A stretch of DNA of 6,487 bases from Spirochaetaceae bacterium (GTDB lineage Bacteria > Spirochaetota > Spirochaetia > Treponematales > Breznakiellaceae): contig JAIRYB010000015.1 of NCBI GenBank assembly GCA_031267955.1, positions 1-6,487 on the forward strand, read 5' to 3'. This document shows, in pieces, positions 1-5,568 of this stretch (position 1 is the stretch's first letter; each line of letters begins with the position of its first letter). The translations under genes were made by a program, and so were the position numbers. Under the pieces are notes generated by a model, which saw only the letters and a program-made list of their open reading frames with translations, was not told the DNA's origin and made no database searches.

Positions 1-159
1 GCGGAGGCGGAGGTGCTTACCCGGACAGGCAGGCGGGAGCGGGGAACCCTGCTTGAAGCCAATCCCGCCTATACCCACGGGTTCGGCGATTTTGTGCCGG
101 AACTTTTGGAGATAAGCCGGCAGGTCCGGGCCGTTGTGTTTGAAGGGGAAAAGCCGTGA
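1..159 (+). CDS. ortA: 2-amino-4-oxopentanoate thiolase, alpha subunit OrtA (C-terminal 52 residues, 5' truncated by window)
   Basis: The frame is open from base 1 and encodes 52 residues before TGA at 157-159. OrtA is the small subunit, without PLP, of the CoA-dependent thiolase that cleaves 2-amino-4-oxopentanoate to alanine and acetyl-CoA in the last step of oxidative ornithine degradation. The visible part holds the family's recognisable segment NPAYTHGFGDFVPELLEI (residues 21-38 of the fragment), preceded by a basic, strand-like stretch (TRTGRRERGTLLEA). OrtA proteins are about 100 residues long, so roughly half is missing upstream. The stop codon overlaps the GTG start of ortB (shared GTGA at 156-159), the arrangement expected for two subunits made in fixed ratio. 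Identification rests on this motif as I remember it and on the ortB neighbour. The fragment is too short to exclude divergence in the missing N-terminus. Confidence 0.87.
   Translation, partial: AEAEVLTRTGRRERGTLLEANPAYTHGFGDFVPELLEISRQVRAVVFEGEKP
143..148 (+). promoter_or_regulatory. Ribosome binding site for ortB
   Basis: AAGGGG lies inside the last ortA codons, 7 nt before the GTG at 156. This supports GTG 156 over the in-frame ATG at 189, and that ATG would delete residues that look conserved in OrtB (DYxxVMxRKxEIM). Confidence 0.55.
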
Positions 160-1577
160 GCGAAAAGAAAAACGATTACGCTTCCGTGATGGCCCGCAAG
201 GGCGAGATCATGAAAGCCTCTGTAGGTATTGATTACAGTATCTTTGAAAGCGGCTCTATTACCTTTGACTACGAACGGATGATGCGGGAAACCGGTTATT
301 CGCCGGAAGATATGCGGAAGATCCAGGGCGAGGTCCACGTGGGCAATACCCCGCTGCTGGAACTGCGGAATCTGACCGCCCTGGCCCGCAAATGCGCAAA
401 GTCCGGATTCGGGGCGCGGATCTTCATCAAGGATGAGGCATGCAACCCTTCGGGGAGCTTCAAGGCAAGGCGGGCGGCGATTTCCGTGTACGAAGCCAAA
501 AAGCGGGGCTTTGCCGGGATAATGTCGGCGACCAGCGGAAACTACGGGGCCGCCGTTGCCTCCCAGGCAGCCATGACGGGGCTTAAGTGCATTATTGTCC
601 AGGAATGTTACGACTCAAAGGGAAGGGGCCAGCCGGAGATTATCGAAAAGGCGCGGAAGTGCGAGGCCCTGGGCGCGGAAGTGGTCCAGCTTTCCGTAGG
701 GCCGGAGTTATTCTACAAGTACCTTCTCCTCCTTGAGGAAACAGGCTATTTCAACGCCTCCCTGTACACCCCCTTCGGCATTGCGGGGATAGAGACTCTG
801 GGCATCGAGATTGCCGGACAGTTCCGGGAGAAATACGGCAAAGAACCGGACGCGGTGGTGTGTACCAACGCGGGCGGGGGCAATGTTACCGGTACGGCCA
901 GGGGCCTTATAAAGGCGGGATCAAAAAGCGCCGTAATAGGCGCAAGCGTGAACCTGGCGGGGCTGCACATGGCTTCCGACGGCCAGTTCAACAAAAAATC
1001 ATTTACCACCGGCCATACAGGTTTCGGCGTGCCTTTCGCCTCCTGGCCCGACCGTTCCGACGTGCCCCGTTCGGCGGCCCGCCCCCTGCGCTACATGGAC
1101 CGCTATGTAACCATAACCCAGGGCGAAGTTTTCTATATCACCGAAGCGCTGGCAAGCCTTGAAGGCCTGGAAAAAGGGCCGGCGGGAAACACGAGCCTTG
1201 CCGCGGCTTTTGCCCTGGCCCGGGAAATGCCCGAAAACGCGATAATCCTTGTGCAGGAAACCGAGTATACCGGGGCGGGCAAGCACGTCCAGCCCCAGCT
1301 TTCCTTTGCCAGATCCAACGGCATAGACGTGCGCTTTGGCGATCCGAAAGACGAGGTGCCCGGGGAAAATCTTATTCTCCCGGCCCGGCCTTCCCTTATC
1401 AGGGCGGTGGATGTCGATCTGAATCATATACGGCGTTCCCTTATCAAAACAGCGCTGGCGAATTACTGCAAAACAACGGGCAGCGCCCCCTCCGGGGCGG
1501 ACATTGCCTTCCTTGCCGAAGAAACCCGGCGTGACGCGGATTTTGTGCGGGGGGTTATTGCGGAAATAGGAGCATAA
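156..1577 (+). CDS. ortB: 2-amino-4-oxopentanoate thiolase, PLP-binding beta subunit OrtB
   Basis: This is a 473-residue protein with a GTG start. With OrtA it performs the CoA-dependent cleavage of 2-amino-4-oxopentanoate to alanine and acetyl-CoA, presumably in the cytoplasm since no signal peptide or membrane segment is seen. It belongs to the fold-type II PLP enzymes (threonine synthase / tryptophan synthase beta-like), unrelated to classical cysteine thiolases. Visible motifs are CNPSGSFKARR (96-106), with Lys103 the expected Schiff-base lysine; SATSGNYGAA (124-133), the substrate/carboxylate loop; the glycine-rich phosphate-binding loop TNAGGGNVTGTARG (237-250); and GPAGNTSLAAAF (341-352). 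The C-terminal 60 or so residues form a helical tail beyond the catalytic fold. The length is normal for OrtB (about 470). It overlaps ortA by 4 nt and is followed 2 nt later by oraS. Threonine synthase itself is the main alternative, but the N-terminal VMARKGEIM segment and the ortA/oraS neighbours favour OrtB strongly. Confidence 0.95.
   Translation: MSEKKNDYASVMARKGEIMKASVGIDYSIFESGSITFDYERMMRETGYSPEDMRKIQGEVHVGNTPLLELRNLTALARKCAKSGFGARIFIKDEACNPSGSFKARRAAISVYEAKKRGFAGIMSATSGNYGAAVASQAAMTGLKCIIVQECYDSKGRGQPEIIEKARKCEALGAEVVQLSVGPELFYKYLLLLEETGYFNASLYTPFGIAGIETLGIEIAGQFREKYGKEPDAVVCTNAGGGNVTGTARGLIKAGSKSAVIGASVNLAGLHMASDGQFNKKSFTTGHTGFGVPFASWPDRSDVPRSAARPLRYMDRYVTITQGEVFYITEALASLEGLEKGPAGNTSLAAAFALAREMPENAIILVQETEYTGAGKHVQPQLSFARSNGIDVRFGDPKDEVPGENLILPARPSLIRAVDVDLNHIRRSLIKTALANYCKTTGSAPSGADIAFLAEETRRDADFVRGVIAEIGA
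1568..1572 (+). promoter_or_regulatory. Ribosome binding site for oraS
   Basis: AGGAG sits in the last codons of ortB, 7 nt before ATG 1580. It is a strong, well-spaced Shine-Dalgarno that fixes the oraS start and places it within ortB coding sequence. Confidence 0.7.
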
Positions 1578-1579
1578 CT

Positions 1580-1942
1580 ATGAAAAGACAGGACGATTTT
1601 GAAAAACGGAGGGTGAAAGTCGCCGCGTTAAGCGACGAGGAACTTTACAACCGTTTCTGGGATCTTACGGCGCAGGTTGTCGAGCCCCTCCTGGAATTGG
1701 GAAAGAACCACACTACGCCCTCCATCGAACGTTCCGTGCTTTTGCGCATGGGGATAAGTTCCCTTGACGCGAAGGCCATTGTCGAAAAATGTATTGACCG
1801 GGGGCTTTTAGGCAAAGGCGCGGGGCATGTTGTTTACAAATACGCCAAGGCGTGCTCCGTCCCGGTACAGGAGGCGGGCGTCCTTCTGGCGGGAGACAAG
1901 GGCGGGAACTGGGACAAGGCCGCCGCCTTATTCGGCAAGTGA
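1580..1942 (+). CDS. oraS: D-ornithine 4,5-aminomutase, small subunit OraS
   Basis: This is a 120-residue protein, matching the roughly 121 residues known for OraS. It is the small subunit of the heterodimer-of-dimers that moves the terminal amino group of D-ornithine from C5 to C4, giving 2,4-diaminopentanoate. OraS has no cofactor-binding motif of its own; it packs on the OraE barrel and is needed for activity. Recognisable family segments are LSDEELYNRFWDLTAQVVEPLLELGKNHTTPSIERSVLLRMG (17-58; only key parts matter: RFW, TTPSIERSVLLRMG) and the glycine-rich GAGHVVYKYAK (80-90). The protein is mostly helical by eye, with no signal peptide. It starts 2 nt after ortB and ends 8 nt before oraE, and its ATG has a strong upstream Shine-Dalgarno. 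I see no truncation or unusual composition. Confidence 0.94.
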   Translation: MKRQDDFEKRRVKVAALSDEELYNRFWDLTAQVVEPLLELGKNHTTPSIERSVLLRMGISSLDAKAIVEKCIDRGLLGKGAGHVVYKYAKACSVPVQEAGVLLAGDKGGNWDKAAALFGK

Positions 1943-1945
1943 GGA
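1941..1945 (+). promoter_or_regulatory. Ribosome binding site that sets the oraE start
   Basis: GAGGA overlaps the last two bases of the oraS stop codon and lies 5 nt before ATG 1951. It selects ATG 1951 over the upstream in-frame GTG at 1852, which would overlap oraS by 91 nt and add 33 Arg/Gly-rich residues that look like read-through of oraS in another frame. Confidence 0.7.
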
Positions 1946-1950
1946 ATATT

Positions 1951-4161
1951 ATGGAATTAAAACCGAACGAAAAACTGGACATAGAAAACATCCTCAAAGA
2001 CCTGGACAAATACCGCCCGAAACGGCGGGGCTGGACCTGGAGGAAGCCGGAGCCGGGAATTAGCCTGGGCGCTTTCCGCTACCGGGACGAGAGCAGCCCC
2101 CTGAAAAATTCCGTTCCCCTGCCGTCGGCGAAATATTTCGGCGGCATAGACCCCCAGGGTACGCCGGTGATTACCACGGAGATCGCGTCGGGGCGTTTCG
2201 AGGACGACATACGCCGCATGAGGATGGCCGCCTGGCACGGCGCGGATCATATCATGGTTATCAGGACCGCCGGGCAGTCCCATATAGACGGGCTTATGGA
2301 AGGAACTCCCCAGGGCGTAGGGGGCGTCCCCATTACCCGCAAGCAGATACGGGCCCAGCGCAAAGCCCTGGATTTTATTGAAGAGGAAGTGGGCCGCCCC
2401 ATCAACTACCATTCCTATGTGTCCGGCGTGGCCGGGCCGGAAGTAGCGGTACTCTTTGCCGAAGAAGGGGTCAACGGCGCCCACCAGGATCCCCAGTACA
2501 ATGTGCTTTACCGCAATATCAACATGATCCGGTCCTTTGTCGACGCCTGCGAATCGAAGAAGATCATGTCCTGGGCCGGCATAGCCCAAATTGACGGGGC
2601 CCACAACGCCAACGCGACCGCCCGGGAAGCCTGGAAGGTAATGCCGGAACTTATCGTTCAGCATTCCATCAACAGCCTCTTTTCGGAAAAAGCCGGCATG
2701 GCCCGGGAAAATATCTGCCTCTCCACGGTGCCGCCTACGGCCCCGCCCGCGCCCTGCGTCTACACCGATTTGCCCTACGCCCTCGCGCTGCGGGACCTCT
2801 GCCGGAACTACCGGATGCGGGCGCAGATGAACACCAAGTACATGGAGGCTTCGGCGCGGGAAAACACCGTTACCCATGTACTTAACCTGCTTGTTTCCAA
2901 ACTAACCAGGGCCGACATCCAGTCGACCATCACCCCCGACGAGGGGAGAAACGTTCCCTGGCATATCTACAATGTCGAAGCCTGCGACACGGCAAAACAG
3001 GTATTTGCCGGGCTTGACGGTTTTATGGACATGGTGGAGCTGAAAAAAGACGGCCCCCTGAGGGAGGATGCCCGGGAAATTAAAGAACGGGCCTGCCTCT
3101 TTATGGAGGAGATTATCGAAGCCGGGGGTTATTTCAAGGCTGTGGAAGCGGGCTTCTTTGTGGATTCGGGAAAGTACCCCGAGAGGAACGGCGACGGCAT
3201 AGCCAGAAAGATTGACGGCGGTATCGGCGAAGGCACTGTCTTCAAGCGGGACGACGATTATTTCGCGCCTGTTACCGCCCATTACGGTTACAACAATGTC
3301 GCCCAGTACGATCCGCAGGCGGCGGACAATCCGTCAAAACTTATCGGCGGCTGTACGTTTGAAGACCCCGGCAAGATCGTGTATATCGACGAGCTTGACG
3401 AGGAGGACAATGTTTACAAGCGCATGGAAGAAACGGCGAAGTACCGGCATACCGGGCTTTTAAAGCCTGAAATGGAATGGGCCGCCGACGGAACCGTGAT
3501 GCTGACCATGTTCCTGCCCGCCCAGCGCCGGGTCGCCGAAGCCGCCGCCCTGGAATTCGCCGCCAAAATGAACCTCCGGGACCCGGAAGTTATCAATGTC
3601 GAGATAATGCAGGAGGCGGAGGGCGTGCGCATCGAACTCAAGGGCAAGCTGCCCTTCGAAGTCGATACGGCAAAACTTTCCATTCCGCCGGAGCCGGAAC
3701 TGCTTTCCCGCGAGGATATCCGCGCCGATATTGAACAGCACCCCATGCGGGTGGTCTGCGCCACGGTCGGCGAGGACGAGCATTCGGTGGGCCTGCGGGA
3801 GATTATCGATATCAAACACGGCGGCATCGAAGGCTTCGGCATTGAGGTACATTACCTTGGCACCTCCGTTCCGGTGGAAAAGCTGGTAGACGCGGCCATA
3901 GAACTTAACGCGGAAGCGATCCTTGCTTCAACGATCATCAGCCACGACGATATACACTACAAGAATATGAAGCGGCTCCATGAGCTTGCCGTTGAAAAGG
4001 GTATACGGGACAAGGTGGCGATTATCGCGGGAGGCACCCAGGTAGTGCCCCGGCTCGCGGCAAACCAGGGCATAGACGCCGGTTTCGGCAGGGGGTCCCA
4101 CGGCATTGACGTGGCGACCTTCCTTGTCAAGCGGCGGCAGGCAAAACGCGCCGGGGCCTGA
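1951..4161 (+). CDS. oraE: D-ornithine 4,5-aminomutase, large catalytic subunit OraE (adenosylcobalamin and PLP dependent)
   Basis: This is a 736-residue protein, close to the family's usual 730-750. It catalyses the radical 1,2-amino shift of D-ornithine to 2,4-diaminopentanoate. Residues up to about 590 form the TIM-barrel part; residues 599-731 form the cobalamin-binding Rossmann domain. That domain carries the base-off/His-on motif DxHxxG as D609-E-H611-S-V-G614, with the later ASTIIS (659-664) and IAGGTQ (692-697) segments that line the nucleotide tail. Lys622 lies 11 residues after His611, the same spacing as His618/Lys629 of the Clostridium sticklandii enzyme, where that lysine holds PLP as an internal aldimine. 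From memory of that enzyme's active site, likely counterparts of Glu81, Tyr160, Ser162, His182, Tyr187, His225-Asn226, Arg297 and Glu338 are Glu77, Tyr156, Ser158, His178, Tyr183, His218-Asn219, Arg290 and Glu331. These correspondences are inferred by eye. It follows oraS after 8 nt. Lysine 5,6-aminomutase is the nearest alternative family, but the gene context and the single long polypeptide fit OraE. Confidence 0.96.
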   Translation: MELKPNEKLDIENILKDLDKYRPKRRGWTWRKPEPGISLGAFRYRDESSPLKNSVPLPSAKYFGGIDPQGTPVITTEIASGRFEDDIRRMRMAAWHGADHIMVIRTAGQSHIDGLMEGTPQGVGGVPITRKQIRAQRKALDFIEEEVGRPINYHSYVSGVAGPEVAVLFAEEGVNGAHQDPQYNVLYRNINMIRSFVDACESKKIMSWAGIAQIDGAHNANATAREAWKVMPELIVQHSINSLFSEKAGMARENICLSTVPPTAPPAPCVYTDLPYALALRDLCRNYRMRAQMNTKYMEASARENTVTHVLNLLVSKLTRADIQSTITPDEGRNVPWHIYNVEACDTAKQVFAGLDGFMDMVELKKDGPLREDAREIKERACLFMEEIIEAGGYFKAVEAGFFVDSGKYPERNGDGIARKIDGGIGEGTVFKRDDDYFAPVTAHYGYNNVAQYDPQAADNPSKLIGGCTFEDPGKIVYIDELDEEDNVYKRMEETAKYRHTGLLKPEMEWAADGTVMLTMFLPAQRRVAEAAALEFAAKMNLRDPEVINVEIMQEAEGVRIELKGKLPFEVDTAKLSIPPEPELLSREDIRADIEQHPMRVVCATVGEDEHSVGLREIIDIKHGGIEGFGIEVHYLGTSVPVEKLVDAAIELNAEAILASTIISHDDIHYKNMKRLHELAVEKGIRDKVAIIAGGTQVVPRLAANQGIDAGFGRGSHGIDVATFLVKRRQAKRAGA

Positions 4162-4189
4162 CCCGTAAAGAAAAGCAATCGGGAAGCCT

Positions 4190-5551
4190 ATGAAGATTGA
4201 TATCCTTGTCGCCGAAATCGGTTCCACTACGACTCTGGTAAACGCCTTTTCGGACGTCAATTCGCTGGAACCGGTTTTCTGGGGGCAGGGAGAGGCGCCT
4301 ACATCGGTGCTTGAAGGGGATGTCCGCGCCGGGCTCCGGGGCGCTGTTGATGAACTCTGCCGGAACAAGGGCCTTGAAAGCCTTGAGTACGGCGAGATGC
4401 TGGCCACTTCAAGCGCCGCCGGGGGCCTTAAAATGACCGTTCACGGGCTGGTCTACGACATGACCGCCAAAGCCGCCCGCGAAGCGGCCCTGGGCGCGGG
4501 GGCGGTGCTAAAAATGGTAACTTCGGGGCTGCTCCGGGAAAGCGATCTGGACGGGATACGGGCAATAAACCCCAATATTATCATGCTTGCGGGCGGCGTT
4601 GACCACGGCGAACGGGATACCGCCCTGGCCAACGCGAAAAGCCTCAGGTCTTTGGGAATCAAGGTTCCGATCATCTATGCCGGCAATGCCGATACCCAGA
4701 CAGAAATAAAAAGTATCTTTGCCGGAACAGGTATTCCCCTCTATATCGTGGAAAATGTCTATCCCCGCATTGACGAACTTAACGTCGAACCTGCCCGCAA
4801 AGTTATCCAGGCGGTCTTTGAAGAACACATCGTCCACGCGCCGGGTATGGAGCATATCCGCGATATGGTAACAGGCCCCATCATACCGACGCCGGGGGCG
4901 GTGATGGAAAGCGCGAAACTCCTTTACGGCGCAATCGGCGACCTTATGGTTCTGGACGTTGGCGGCGCGACCACGGATATTCATTCCGTTACGGAAGGTT
5001 CCGAGGAAATTTCCCGGATGCTGCTTGCCCCGGAACCTGTGGCGAAAAGGACTGTAGAGGGCGACCTTGGGGTTTATGTAAACGCCATGAATCTTGTCGG
5101 CCTTATAGGCAGGGCAGAGCTTGAGTCCCGCCTGGGTTTTCCCCTTGAAGATGTTCTCGCTTCGTACAGGGCCATTCCGAAAAATGACGCGGAAATCCGT
5201 TTTGTCGAAGCCCTTGCCGCCGAAGCGGTGCGCCTTGCCTTCCGGCGTCACGCCGGCCATATCCGCTTTGTCTACGGCCCCCAGGGGAGGAGCAGCCTTG
5301 CGGAAGGCAAGGACCTGACCCAGGTAAAGTACATCATCGGTACGGGCGGCGCCCTTACACGGCTGCCCGGCCGCGCCGGGATACTGCGATCCATTGCCGG
5401 GGACGGCGGGCATCTCCGCCTGCTTTCTCCGCCGGAAACAGCCGGGGTTTTGGTGGATAACGATTATATCATGGCCTCTCTGGGGGTCCTGTCAAAGAGG
5501 CGCCCGCAGGCCGCGCTACGCCTCCTGCGCTGGAGCCTGAATATCCCGTAA
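4190..5551 (+). CDS. GlmL/MutL-family ASKHA ATPase, probable aminomutase-associated reactivation factor
   Basis: This is a 453-residue protein of the MutL/GlmL family, named after the gene between the glutamate mutase subunits and unrelated to the DNA mismatch-repair MutL. The actin/Hsp70-like ATPase signature is complete: phosphate-1 loop EIGSTTTLVNAF (9-20), phosphate-2 loop LDVGGATTDIHSV (255-267) with Asp256 and Asp263, and an adenosine-type motif YIIGTGGALTRL (381-392). AGGVDHGERDTALANAK, about residue 134 onward, is also typical of the family. No signal peptide or membrane segment is seen. Family members sit beside B12-dependent mutases, and the inferred role is ATP-driven exchange of damaged cobalamin in OraSE, comparable with the diol-dehydratase reactivases. 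Direct proof for the ornithine system is not known to me. It follows oraE after 28 nt, the longest gap here, with only a poor Shine-Dalgarno (GGGAAG at 4181-4186, 3 nt from ATG), suggesting lower translation than its neighbours. Family assignment is firm; the function is inferred. Confidence 0.88.
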   Translation: MKIDILVAEIGSTTTLVNAFSDVNSLEPVFWGQGEAPTSVLEGDVRAGLRGAVDELCRNKGLESLEYGEMLATSSAAGGLKMTVHGLVYDMTAKAAREAALGAGAVLKMVTSGLLRESDLDGIRAINPNIIMLAGGVDHGERDTALANAKSLRSLGIKVPIIYAGNADTQTEIKSIFAGTGIPLYIVENVYPRIDELNVEPARKVIQAVFEEHIVHAPGMEHIRDMVTGPIIPTPGAVMESAKLLYGAIGDLMVLDVGGATTDIHSVTEGSEEISRMLLAPEPVAKRTVEGDLGVYVNAMNLVGLIGRAELESRLGFPLEDVLASYRAIPKNDAEIRFVEALAAEAVRLAFRRHAGHIRFVYGPQGRSSLAEGKDLTQVKYIIGTGGALTRLPGRAGILRSIAGDGGHLRLLSPPETAGVLVDNDYIMASLGVLSKRRPQAALRLLRWSLNIP

Positions 5552-5554
5552 ATT

Positions 5555-5559
5555 AGGAA
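5555..5559 (+). promoter_or_regulatory. Ribosome binding site for orr
   Basis: AGGAA lies in the 17-nt gap after the MutL-like gene, 9 nt before ATG 5569. The next in-frame ATG (codon 42) would remove the conserved N-terminal strand PLLRIDLQKLKTN, so 5569 is the start. Confidence 0.55.
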
Positions 5560-5568
5560 ACCTTTAAC

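Noticed and set aside
1852..1950. In-frame GTG extension of oraE by 33 residues
   Set aside because: It would overlap oraS by 91 nt, encodes low-complexity Gly/Arg-rich residues, and lacks the clear Shine-Dalgarno that precedes ATG 1951.
1957..2877. 306-residue open frame on the minus strand opposite oraE
   Set aside because: It lies wholly antisense to a gene with confirmed catalytic motifs. The Gly/Arg/His/Pro-rich translation is typical of a shadow frame in GC-rich DNA, and no domain is recognisable.
4155..4188. Imperfect inverted repeat around the oraE/MutL-like junction (GGC...CCCG / CGGG..GCC)
   Set aside because: Only 4 + 3 pairs with internal mismatches and a 14-nt loop. It is neither terminator-like nor clearly beyond chance in GC-rich DNA.
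5242..5256. 6-bp GC-rich palindrome CCGGCG-TCA-CGCCGG in the MutL-like gene
   Set aside because: Short GC-rich palindromes are expected by chance at this composition, and it sits in the middle of coding sequence.
4508..5413. 301-residue open frame on the minus strand opposite the MutL-like gene
   Set aside because: It is antisense to a gene with intact ATPase motifs, shows no recognisable family, and has the composition of a complement frame.
4190..5551. DNA mismatch-repair MutL
   Set aside because: The shared name is historical. The protein has the ASKHA motifs (IGSTTT, DVGGATTD, GTGGAL), not the GHKL ATPase motifs of mismatch-repair MutL.
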